A stretch of 64,000 bases of DNA, taken from contig SADC01001291.1 of assembly GCA_004194705.1 (NCBI GenBank), forward strand, positions 1,510,800-1,574,799, read 5' to 3'. The position numbers were made by a program, and so were the translations under genes. Under the pieces are notes generated by a model. It saw nothing but the letters and a program-made list of their open reading frames with translations. It had not been told where the DNA came from and did not search any database. Positions 1 to 9,836 of this stretch are shown one piece after another. Numbering within the stretch: position 1 is the stretch's first letter; every line of letters begins with the position of its first letter. This DNA comes from Ditylenchus dipsaci. Lineage: Eukaryota; Nematoda; Chromadorea; Rhabditida; Anguinidae.

Positions 1-560
1 ATTTCCCCACCAAAATTGTGAAATTCCCCACCACATTTTTTAAAAAATTATTTATGCCTTTTTCTGTCCAAGACCAACCAAATTTTGAATAATTTTGCAA
101 GAATTCAAATTTTTAGCCTGAAAATGACTTAATTGCTTAGAATCGTACCCCGAAATGGCTAGAAACCCCTGAAAGTTGGTTTTTTGGGGCTTTACTAAAG
201 GGGCGTAAACTTTTTTGCGAAAATTCGATTGGCGGATCAGAATTCCGGCTCATGGTGGTTTTGAGTGGTTCAGGGTGCTTTTGAGCGATTTAGCCTATCG
301 GACTAGAATTCTGATCCGCCCAATCGAATTTTCGCAAAAAGTGGGGGTGGGATCCTAAGCAATCCAAGTCATTTTCAGGCTAAAAATTTTGAATTCTTGC
401 ACAATTATGCAAAATTTGGTTGGTCTTGGAAAGAAAAAGGTATAAATATTCTTTAAAATTTTGTGGGGATTTCACAATTTTTAGAAGGAATTTGAATTTG
501 GTGGGGAATTTAATTAATTTGGTGGGGAATTTCACACTTTGGTGGGAAATTCAATTCGAT
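1..560. repeat. Palindromic non-autonomous element with GTGGGGAAATTTCAC-like arms
   Basis: The left arm (about 1-130) and right arm (about 340-560) are reverse complements: the strings around 60-130 (CCAAGACCAACCAAATTTTG and onward) return inverted at 366-440. The centre (190-330) is a second, nearly perfect hairpin around GATCCGCC. The left end runs off the window, so termini and TSD cannot be set. No coding potential is credible; the small ORFs are arm translations. Confidence 0.7.
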
Positions 561-717
561 CCTATCCTATTGCTGGGATTGCAGTTCAGCAGTCAAATAC
601 AAGACTCTTCGATTTGCCTGGCCTCCCCGAATGGTGACAGCAAAAAAATGTAGCAGGCTTCAGGGTGCTTTTTTTGAGCGCTTTAACTACATCGGGGGGC
701 TCCGCCAGAATTTTCGC

Positions 718-900
718 AAAAAGTGGGGGTGGAATCCTAAGCAATCCAAGTCATTTTCAGGGAAAATTTGAAATTCTTGCACAATTATGCAAAAAAATCT
801 TGGAAAAAAGGGCGACCAATTTAAAATTTCGGTGGGGAATTTCATTTTTAGAAGGAATTTGAATTCCTTAAAATTTCACACTTTTGGGGGAAATTCAATT
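718..900 (+). repeat. Second partial copy of the right arm of the 1-560 element
   Basis: The stretch starting AGTGGGGGTGGAATCCTAAG repeats the right arm at 338-560 in direct orientation, with internal differences. It looks like a truncated sister copy. Between 560 and 718 and from 900 to 1190 I see no gene. Confidence 0.6.
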
Positions 901-1192
901 CGATCCTATCCTAATTGGACTGCACCAAAATGCTACCCCTATTTTATTGACAGCATTAAATTTGCAGTTCAGCAGTCAAAGCTAACCTGATTGGGTACGC
1001 TACAAGACTCTTCGATTTGCATCTGCACAGCCTCCCCGAATCCTTTCTGAAATGGAGAAGGGGGATCTTTTTGAAATGGTTTTTTTGCAGCAAAAAAATC
1101 TTTTTGTAGCAGAAAAAAGCTTCGTCCAATAACGACCATCCTATTATAAGTATCTATGTAGCCAAAATTTTTTGAAATTCTGCTAACCAATT

Positions 1193-1612
1193 AAAAGGGG
1201 GGGGGGGACTTCTACGGCTACTTTTTGACATCGACTGCTATTCACTTCACATATTTTGTTTTCTTATCTAAGATATTTCACACCGTTTTGTAGCTGAGAT
1301 TTTTCTCTTTCCATTGAGTGGCCAAACACCCCAATTAAAAATAATTATCGAGAAAATTACACCAAATATGAGATGAAACTCTACTAAAAACACCTAGCTA
1401 AAAAACCATGGTTTTTAGTGTTAGTTTGCTGTGATTTTCTTAAAAAACATTTTTAATGAGGGTGTTTGACCGCTCAATTGAAAGAAGAAAATCTCAGCTA
1501 CAAAACATTGTAAAAACATCTGAGACAAGAAAACATAATATGTGAAAAAAAGTATGTGAAGTGAAGTAGCAGTCGATGTCAGAAAGTAGCTGTAGAAGTC
1601 CTCCCCCTTTAA
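1193..1612. mobile_element. Palindromic MITE with poly-G TIR (TTAAAAGGGGGGGGGG family)
   Basis: The left end TTAAAAGGGGG...ACTTCTACGGCTAC returns inverted at the right end (GTAGCTGTAGAAGTCCTCCCC). Inner arm sequence such as GACATCGACTGCTA and TGTAGCTGAGATTTT is also mirrored. A half-copy of the same family lies at 42998-43195 and its inner end also occurs near 62550. No ORF of note. Confidence 0.7.
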
Positions 1613-1959
1613 TTTACGGAATGCACACTGCGGCGGTTGAGAAGAAAAATTTAACACAAAAGTTTACTTTTATTATAATAATTATAAACACAAGTTGTGT
1701 CACACAAGCTGTCAGTATTATCTTGCATCAGAAAAAATCGTAAAAAAAGTAAATTGTTTGTTGGGAAAGATAAAAGAGTGAAACACAAGAAACAAATGTA
1801 GAAGTGAAGAATGCACGTAGGCAATTTTTAATTTTCAGGGAAAAATAACTAGGACGAAATAATTAAATCTGAACTAAAATTTTTATATTATGGCATGGTA
1901 AACATTAATTGCAGGAGTGCAAGGGCAAGAGATCCGACAACAACATTATCTTGCTATTA

Positions 1960-2209
1960 CCGTATTTCCTCTAATAAGCGCCCCGGGGCGCTTATTTTTC
2001 AATCCCCAAAATTCGAAAAATTTGGAATTCGATTTCGATATTTTTGGGTGCTCAACCAAAATCTAAAAAAGGAATCGGTAGAGCTCGTGGGAGTTAAGAA
2101 AACGTATCGAACAGCTTTGCAAAATATAGCTTCTACACTGAGATCCAGACCCTCAAAGTCGAGGGGGGGGCGCTTATTAGAGCGGGGGCGCTTATTATAG
2201 GAAATACGG
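1960..2209. mobile_element. TA-flanked palindromic MITE, CCGTATTTCC family
   Basis: Termini CCGTATTTCCTCTAATAAGC and its inverse are flanked by TA on both sides (1958-1959, 2210-2211). The sub-terminal word is AAGCGCCCC. Relatives with the same outer end but a different inner word lie at 22730-22867 and 42043-42291, and a left end at 29125. Confidence 0.75.
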
Positions 2210-2336
2210 TAATTGCCGTTTTTTCTTCTATAGTCCCCCCCCCACCCTTATTTTTAGACAAGAATTTCAGAGTTAGGGTAATTTTTGATTTACAATTTTA
2301 AAATTTTTGGGGCTCTATTAGAGGAATTATGTTGAC

Positions 2337-2599
2337 CAGGGCTTTAAAAATTTATTTTTGACATCCTACATCCACATCCGGCCAAAAAAAATTTTGACAT
2401 CCACATATACATCCGACATCCGGATGTGAAATTTTCGACATCCGAAACATCCGAAAAATCCATGAAAAATCAATTAAAACATCCGCTGACATCCGATTCA
2501 AATTTTTTTGACATCCAACATCCACATCCGCCGGATGTGGATGTTTCGGATGTAAACATCCACATCCGGATGTATCTTCCGGATGTTTTTAAAGCCCTG
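2337..2599. mobile_element. hAT MITE with ACATCCGG arrays, 8-bp TSD ATGTTGAC
   Basis: The TIR CAGGGCTTTAAAAA is mirrored at the right end (TTTTTAAAGCCCTG). Exact 8-bp direct repeats ATGTTGAC flank it at 2329-2336 and 2600-2607, as expected of hAT insertion. The interior is almost entirely reiterated ACATCC and its complement. No transposase is present. Confidence 0.9.
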
Positions 2600-2648
2600 A
2601 TGTTGACTCAATCGAGAAAAAAATCCATTTCACTCAGGCACTAAAAAA

Positions 2649-3237
2649 GGTTACTACGCATTTGGGCACATCGCATTTGGGCACCCGCATTTGGGCACCC
2701 GCATTTGGGCACACCGCATTTGGGCACCCGCATTTGGGCACCGCATTTGGGCACCGCATTTGGGCCCCGATTTTAAAGTTCCATATTTTGAAATTATAAA
2801 TTGAAATGTATCAATATGTTACTGTTTTATAATAAAATTTGTATTCATTTCAGGTCCGAATACTTTCCATCGAAAATTTTGACTTTTCTAGATTTTCTAC
2901 CTGCCTGCCTTCGGCAGGCAACCTAATTCAATAGGAAGCCCCTTTGGGGGTACATGGTCCGGGATAAGGGCTGACCCTTTGGGGGTACATGGTACGGGAT
3001 GCGGCCCGAATGCGTGTCAACGAAGCGGCTTAAGGTCAAACGGCTTTAAGGTCAAACGTCCGTGGCCCGAAATGACAAATTTCAATTTATAATTTAAAAA
3101 TATAGAATTTTAAAATCGGGGCCCAAATGCGGTGCCCAAATGCGGGTGCCCAAATGCGGTGCCCAAATGCGGTGTGCCCAAATGCGGGTGCCCAAATGCG
3201 GGTGCCCAAATGCGGTGTGCCCAAATGCGTGGTAACG
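2649..3237. mobile_element. hAT MITE with GCATTTGGGCACC arrays, 8-bp TSD CTAAAAAA
   Basis: The left end GGTTACTACGCATTTGGGC and right end GCCCAAATGCGTGGTAACG are inverted copies, flanked by CTAAAAAA at 2641-2648 and 3238-3245. Each arm is a tandem array of a 13-15 bp word (GCATTTGGGCACCC type), about 2655-2770 and 3115-3230, in opposite orientation. The centre (about 2868-2980) is shared with 23567-23690. A further one-sided copy of the array is at 21409-21488. Confidence 0.88.
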
Positions 3238-3393
3238 CTAAAAAAGGCTCTGGCACATTGCTATAAAAATTTTTGAAGGCTTAGTTACTTATAAAACTTG
3301 TATGAATATTGTGAGACTCCACTTTAAAAATTCAATAACATGTTTTATGGCGATACAACAATGTGCGGTAACAAATCAACAGAATTTCTGGGC

Positions 3394-4105
3394 TCATTCT
3401 TCCTTTTCGCCATCAAATTCCTTCTTCTCAACGCCCTCTTTCAGATTGCGGCGCATGACACGTCCAGGACGACCACCTGAAAAGCACATTGAATGAACCT
3501 TATCTTCACATAATAAAATTGATATCATTTATCTCTAAAGGGAGACTTGGAAGAGAAGTCAATGTGCTTCTGCGAATCCAGGCACACTTCAAACGATGGG
3601 ATATTGACAACCTGTCTGCGCACTCTGAAAATCCAGAATTATTGTTTTGCACTATAAAAATAAGAAAAAAAAAAATAACCGGATATGTTTCTGGCGGATG
3701 AGAACACGAGCATGATAAATGGACTTGGCGAGGCCTTGTTTGAACACTAGAGTCTGCAGACGACGCTCCATGAAATCTTCAACTCGCAGACCAAGGACGT
3801 AGTCGAGCTTCATCTTGTCTTCGCCGAGCACTCCGATGCGGACGAGACGACGCAACAAGGCATTTCCTTCGAACAGACGCTTAGGATCCTTGTCCTCCAG
3901 AGTGAGCAAGTCACAAGTACGCTTGCGATTCTTAGCCAAGGTCAGCTTCACACGCCAGACTTCGCACTTGTTTCGGAGGCCAAATTCCGCTGAAATTGGC
4001 AGAATTAGAATACGCAATAACAATAAATCCCTACTTGATCCAGCGCTCTTTCTCGAAGGGTCGGCGAGGAACGTCATAGACGTTGGAGTAAACATGCTTC
4101 ACCAT
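3394..4105 (-). CDS. rps9: 40S ribosomal protein S9 (uS4), four exons, apparently disrupted
   Basis: Structural protein of the small ribosomal subunit (uS4 family). Exons read on the minus strand are 4035-4105, 3680-3989, 3533-3624 and 3476-3394, ending in TGA. Recognisable blocks are [21 protein letters not shown], the S4 RNA-binding core ([35 protein letters not shown]), [11 protein letters not shown] and GGRPGR. The start ATG at 4103-4105 is 19 nt downstream of a TTTTCTAG acceptor-like site, compatible with trans-splicing. Three oddities: exon 1 ends in phase 2 but exon 2 needs phase 1; the conserved stretch between the PRRPFEKER block and GLRNK (roughly DQELKLIG in the family) is missing; and the third intron begins AT rather than GT. 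Family identity is certain, but function of this copy is doubtful, either a recent pseudogene or a mis-assembled allele. Confidence 0.88.
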
Positions 4106-4279
4106 CTTGCTCTGATTTTCTAGAAAACGAGATTTTACGTAAATGAGTGCCAAATTGGCACTACCAATACTCACAGACAAAACCGATCCTGTAGACCACA
4201 TTGCGCTGGCAACGTCGGCAGAATTTTTTCAGTGCTGCCGGTGCTATTTTTACAAAGATAAATCATGGTCTGTACTAGG

Positions 4280-4400
4280 ACTGCAGGCGGGTTCTGTTTT
4301 TCTGCTTCTGTTTTTGTGTGTTTTTTTTTCACTTCTGTTTTTCTGTTTTCTGCTTCTGTTTTTTTCGAGAAAAAAAAGCAGAAAAACAGAAGCGAATAAT
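4280..4400. repeat. Palindromic CTGTTTTTCTGCTT repeat
   Basis: A run of TTCTGTTTTTCTGCTTCTG words is mirrored by AGCAGAAAAACAGAAGC within 120 bp, forming a hairpin-capable repeat just upstream of RPS9. No coding content. Confidence 0.5.
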
Positions 4401-4479
4401 TATAGAAAAATTTCCAGCTTTTCCAGCGCAGCAGGAGGATCAATGAAAAGTGAAAGGCTTATTTCGAAAGCGAAACTTA

Positions 4480-5863
4480 AGTAATGGGGGTAGGAAAACG
4501 AGTTCCTGTAGGAAAAAGAGTCGTGCCATCCACTTCATGGAGTGGGGAATCGAAACCAGAACACGACCTAGACCTAGGTGGATTACTCGCAGCACTAAAA
4601 GGACACGTGGACAAAGCATTTATTACTGGATCATACATATTCACCAAAGACAAACTATTGTGAGACTGGATCGTTTTTTCCTCACCCTCACTGGAGTCTT
4701 CATATGCAAGCTGGAGCATTTGCAAGCTGCTGGACTGGCACAAGACTGGCACTGGCTGGAGACTGGATGGAGGCTGGAGCAATTCTTACTGGCTAACGCG
4801 TCCGGCTTGACTTGGACCCATTTCATTTCCCCGCTTCACCGGCCCAGGACTATAGACGCGACTGGAGGCCGGAGACGAAACCATGTGTGAGGTAGAATAG
4901 CTAGAAGGAGCATCCAGAAGAGTAGACGGCTGCACAGATATCTGGTCCTGAAATATTAACTTGCCTTTGGCTTCAGGCATAAGCACTAGTTCCTTTGTCT
5001 GGATTTTCGTAGTAACTAATTTCATTTTCTAGAAACCGTAATCTAGTAATGTGAGCTTTCGCTTTAACTGGAATCCGAATTGGAATAGCGTAGGTTGACT
5101 TATGATTACTGGTATTTTACTGGAAGGTTTATCGCTGGAAATATAGTCAGGCTCTCTGGAGTTAGAGATGTGACAAGAAAGACTGGAATAATCGGCATTG
5201 TGCCCATCACGCGGTTTCAAAAACCGAATTTGTGTTCATTAGAGAATTTCGCGCGAAATCGAAAAATTAAAAAAAGCAGTGATCATCGATGAAAACAAAT
5301 CTGAAAGTCGTACCATCATTGTTTCAAAGTATTCTTCGGACCACATTTTGAATTTTGCGATTTCAGCACCCGAGAGGAAAGATCCTTTTGCCATAGCTTG
5401 CATTTTGCCCAGAAGAGTTAGTAGCTCTTCTGGATACGGATTTTCTTCCCTAAAATCATAGTGAGAGTTAAACAACCAGTAAATTTAATGATGCTACTAA
5501 CTTGTCTTGTCAACAGCCTTGGTTCTCTGATCTTCTTTGACAGCCGACTTGTTCCACCTACTTGCAGCTGCTTGCTTCCGTTTGGCTGAGAGTGCTGCTC
5601 TTGACTTAGCTTCTAACTGTCTTTCATTATCCGCTTCACTAAAACAAAAGAGCCTGTGAAATAATAGGTACCACATGGTAAAATAGCTTACAAAGACGGA
5701 CCTTCCCAGCCTCCTTTGCTCTTGCGCTGAACTTTTCTTTGCCAATCGTCTTGGCACTTCTCGCTACCGTCAGAGCTGTTCTTGCTTCAGAAGTCCTCAG
5801 AACGTTGGCTTGCTTGGTTGCCAGCTGGTTATGCGCTGCAGTATCCTGTCTTGTTCGGACCAT
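4480..5863 (-). CDS. Unrecognised coding-like block (Ala/Lys-rich, then Ser/Pro/Gln-rich), minus strand
   Basis: Several open stretches on the minus strand look compositionally coding but have no recognised domain. From 5863 downward there is an Ala/Arg/Lys-rich segment (starting MVRTRQDTAAHNQL), a second charged segment near 5500-5640 (KRKQAAASRWNKSAVKED), a segment near 5300-5470 containing EENPYPEELLTLLGKMQAM, then Ser/Pro-rich stretches down to 4480. Plausible TTTTAG acceptors separate them, but I could not make phases agree at two junctions. Plus-strand CTGGA words are dense here, which on the minus strand give Ser and Gln. It may be the disordered protein of an unknown mobile element or a decayed gene. 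I assign no function. Confidence 0.35.
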
Positions 5864-6860
5864 TGGGCTTGCCTAAGAACGCAAAAAAATGATACTGAAA
5901 TAAACGACAGACAAAAAGTGCAAAACCACAGTTTTTTTCGCACAATTCATATACCAAAATGTAGCCTGTATTTTTAGGTACCAGAAAAGTCAGACCAAAT
6001 TTTTCAAAGTCAGAATTTCCAAAACTGGAGACCGTTTTGAGCAACAACTGGCATTTTTTGAGTAAAAGTAGGGGTTTTTGGGTTTTTCATCTAACTTTTG
6101 CATAAGGTACCTTAAATTTGCATTTTTTGCATACTTCCTTGGTACTAAAATGCAGCAAATTAACTCGTCTATAGGGCCTCCAGTTGCGTTTCAAAAAAAT
6201 CTGACAAAAAAATGTGTTAGGATCTCAATCAAGTCAACTAAATGAAAAAATATCTTTGAAGATTTTTATCGAAATTATTTATAATTTTGAAATTTTACAT
6301 GTTTTATGGGCAAGTGATGGCTCATTCGAAAGCCCATAATGCGAGGAATTTTTCGGTTATATGCATGTTTAACTGGAACGGAAAAAAATCAGATGAGAAG
6401 CACAAAACAAAAAGGTATAAAATTGACCATTATTGATAGTTTTGAGTTTGGCGCCAATTTCTCCTAATGCACTAAGATTCTAATTTTGAAGGGCCGTGCA
6501 TCAATCAGTTTTTTCTTTCAATCTATATTGCTTATTTTTTGTAGTATTTTTTGTTTTTCTGTCTTAGTCTGTACTGGGGAGATTCCTTGTTTTTCAAGCT
6601 TTCCAATAAGCCATCCCTTGCCAACGAAAGATAACAAATTCGGTGGTTAAAAAGGTTTTAATGAAAAAAGTACTCCAAAAATTTACTGAGTTAAGTCTTT
6701 AAACTGCACTGAGCATCTGTTTTCTGATACAAGCCTGCTAAAAAAAAGTTACTAACGTGATAGCCCATAAATTTTTATGTATGTATGTGCAATATCGCTT
6801 GAATTTATACGCAATTTGGAATTTTCATACGGAGAGAAGTAAAAAAATGATATTTTTACG
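5864..6860. other. No gene recognised
   Basis: AT-rich sequence without recognisable exons, long repeats or TIRs. Confidence 0.5.
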
Positions 6861-7715
6861 TCAAAAACCGGGTTGCAGTATAGAATACGGTATTCTGAAT
6901 ACCCAAAAACTCCGTCAAAAAACTCCGACAATCAAAGACGACAAATGCAACAGCAGCTTAAGCAGAAGCAAAGAAAGCTGAATAAGAATAGAAGAAGTCT
7001 GAATCTCTTCGAGGAGAGAATGCGAGCAACGCAAGAATGGGTATGGTTTCCGTATATATTGAATCTTTCTTCCTATTTGAAAACACTTCAGCAAGGAAAA
7101 AAAGCATTAGCAGAAGAGCTGGTACTTCTATTCAGCTGAAGATTCGATCCGAAAAAGATCGGTTCGAAGGGCAATCAACGTGAAGTAGCCGAGTCAATCC
7201 TTCACGCTGTATGTGTGTTTACTTCCTTATATTTACTCTCATTTTGAAGTGATTTGTTTTCAGGATGGATATGGATATCCATATGAACTGTCTCCTCCAG
7301 AAAATTGTGGATACTTTCCGTTTAACGCACCAAATCCTCAGAGGAACGCTTTTAAAGTCGCTTGTGCTTAGGTGTCTTCAAAACCTGGTTCGTCTTTGAT
7401 TTTTGCCTTATAGACTTTTATTGATCTGTGTTTAGTTGTGTCGGAAGAAAGCCAAGGTGCTGGAAAATCAAGGTGTATCGTAGCGTTAGTCAAGGCAACA
7501 GGCGAAGAATTGGTGCGATTAAATTTATCGGAACAGACGGTATTTTACGCATGTCATTTTTACCTTCCTATTAACAATGTATTCACACAGGACTTATGTG
7601 ACCTCTTTAGTTCTGATGTACCAGTGGTTTTATGTAATGATAAGACTTCTTTTGCTTGCAAAGATGTACTCACGCTAACAAGTTCTCGAGAAGATGAATT
7701 CTTGCTTTGATTTCC
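6860..7715 (+). CDS. Unrecognised coding-like segments, plus strand
   Basis: A Lys/Gln/Arg-rich open stretch (6873-7139) is followed, after TTTTCAG at about 7256-7262, by a stretch beginning DGYGYPYELSPPENCGYFPF and ending KVACA. After GTTTAG at about 7433 there is a further basic stretch (CVGRKPRCWKIKVYRS). Composition and splice-like borders suggest real exons, but stop codons occur and no family is recognised. It lies between two opposite-facing copies of a segment encoding FQKPNLCS (5205-5240 and 8118-8150), so it may be the cargo of an element. Confidence 0.3.
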
Positions 7716-7734
7716 GGAAGAACTTGTTCGTATC

Positions 7735-9415
7735 TCAGCTCAACGGGACTTTCGATATTGAGCATCCCAAATGTCGTTTCTTTGAAAAGATATTCTGTAG
7801 GAAATCATCGAATGTTATTTCTTGAGAAATGTATTGTTTGACATAGAAATTGTTTGCGACCATGTTGAAATTATATTGGAAATAAAAAATTCGGTTCGAG
7901 AATATTTTCCGTTCTCTAGAAGAGCGTGCCCGTGCAAATGTTTGTTGAGTACGGTAGGCGTGGCCCTTTAACTGAGAATGTTGTTTTAATGATCTGAAGG
8001 AAAGTTTCGATGAATCCAGCGAAGTAGTTGCATCCGTTCCCAAACTTTTGAAAATCTAAATTGTATTCAGAAAGAAAAAAGTTACCTATAAATTTTTGGC
8101 GTTTTGTTTGTCTTCAACTGAACATAAATTTGGCTTTTGAAACCCCGTGCCATTAGAATCTATGATATTATTACGGGAGATACTGGATCCCATAATACTG
8201 GACTGATAAGTATTCAAAAACCTATCACTGGAAACTTCGATACTAGAAGGAGCGGAGCGGCGAGTGGCTGGATAGATTCGATCCGCCGCACTCTTATCAA
8301 TAGAATGATAACTAACCTTTTGCATCCGCATCAGAGAACTTGCCATAGCAACCTTAAATCAGACAAAATATAATAAAGATCCTTATATTTCGTTTGAACG
8401 CCTTATGGCTATGTTCTCGCTGCAGGACAAACGGCAGTTTAAATAAACTATTACTGGCATTTACTGGAATTGTGTTTCCATAGGAAACTCTTCATCCCTA
8501 GCTAGAAGTCATATCAAGCAGAAACTGACACATCACTGAAAGTTACTGGATTTTGCTAACTCTACTATGTTCCCAGAGCAGCCTTCCACCCTACGTGTTA
8601 GCCACCAGTAGGTAACACTGATCCTACAAGCATGCTGGGTTTGTTCTTGACTAAGTCAAGGGCTGAAAGTTTAACAGCTGGAGAACTGACAAACTGGAGC
8701 GTCAGTTCCCAGGAACACACACAACTGGATCTTTAACTATTCGAAAAATAGTTGGCTGGAATGTATGACACTGGAAGATACTGGACTGAAATGCAAGGGT
8801 GCCTATCACCCTTGCCACCAAATGTAACTGGACTTTTTAAGCCTGGACTTTCACACTAACTGGACATTCCTATCACCCTTGCCACCACTTCTGATAGTAA
8901 TGGTCAAGATCTGACGGGATCTGGAATATTTAACTGGATCAAATCTAAGAAGATCTGAGCTGGATTGTCAAAACTGGCATTTCAACCTAGAACAAGCAAC
9001 AACTGGACTACAACTCACAACCAAATCCGGAACTGGAATACGGCCACACACTGGAATATAACACCCCCAACACATATCAAATCTGGACCTACTTTTTCCG
9101 AACAAGAAGTTGGGCTTTTGCCTCTTTTGACCTTTATAGACGCAGTAGACACGCTTGGACACACTGTAGCTCAGGCCTTGGAATGCTTAGATTGCTGGCA
9201 CAAAACTGGCGAATTTGACTTGCAGCTTGATTGACTGGAGCGGAACTGCGAATTGCTTGAGCGGAACTGGCATTCGCTGGAGAGAGATTGCTGGATTGGC
9301 CACCATCGCTTGAGGACTCGACAGACTGGACATTTGCCTGATTTGAGACTGGAGAGAGATTCCTAGAGCTTGCACTGAATTTGTCCACCATCAGTTGGAA
9401 TTGGCAACCGGACAA
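7735..9415 (-). CDS. Unrecognised Ser-rich coding-like block, minus strand, CTGGA-dense DNA
   Basis: Minus-strand open stretches at 7735-8043, 8086-8346 and 9134-9415 are Ser/Asn/Gln-rich (for example SPVSNQANVQSVESSS). The middle one contains FQKPNLCSVE, which recurs on the plus strand near 5220. The plus strand from 8400 to 9370 is saturated with ACTGGA and CTGGA words, so apparent coding could be a by-product of a degenerate short repeat. No domain recognised. Confidence 0.3.
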
Positions 9416-9650
9416 AATCGGTTTTTAAAAGTTTTTGTCGCGCGACAAAAACGACTTTTAAAAGTATTTGTCGCGCGACAAAATATTTTTAAAAAGTATT
9501 TGTCGCGCGACAAAAACGACTTTTTTCCGAATTTGTCGCGCGACAATAAAGACTTTTTCCCGAATTTGTCGCGCGACAAAAACGACTTTTTTCGTCATTG
9601 TCGTGCGACAAAAATGGTTTTTTCACGGTTTTGTCGCACGCCACAAAGGG
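9401..9650. repeat. Array of GTCGCGCGAC palindromes at the 3-prime end of the FLYWCH-MULE
   Basis: About seven copies of TTGTCGCGCGACAAAA, each a near-perfect palindrome, spaced 32-40 bp apart by AAACGACTTTT-type spacers. The last two copies are degenerate (GTCGTGCGAC, GTCGCACGCC). The outermost sequence GGCAACCGGACAAAA is the inverse of the end of the sister array at 28930, which fixes this as the terminal boundary of the element encoded at 9837-11615. Confidence 0.8.
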
Positions 9651-9836
9651 TTTTCCACTTTTTAATTCTTCATATTTTGCTCAAACTTAGTTATCAAGTC
9701 GAAATTTCTTAAAATCAGCCCTTTCGGTAATAATTAGCGATAAAGGATTAAAACGCCTAATTACGTTTTTCAACTTTATTTTTCTAACCATCTGGTAACA
9801 ATAATGAGCTAAACATTTTACGTAACATAAATCGAC

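Noticed and set aside
3815..4123. 102-codon plus-strand ORF
   Set aside because: Antisense shadow of RPS9 exon 2.
9395..9712. CRISPR-like spaced palindromes at 9401-9650 and 28712-28930
   Set aside because: Spacers are near-identical rather than unique, the host is eukaryotic, and both arrays sit at the end of a MULE.
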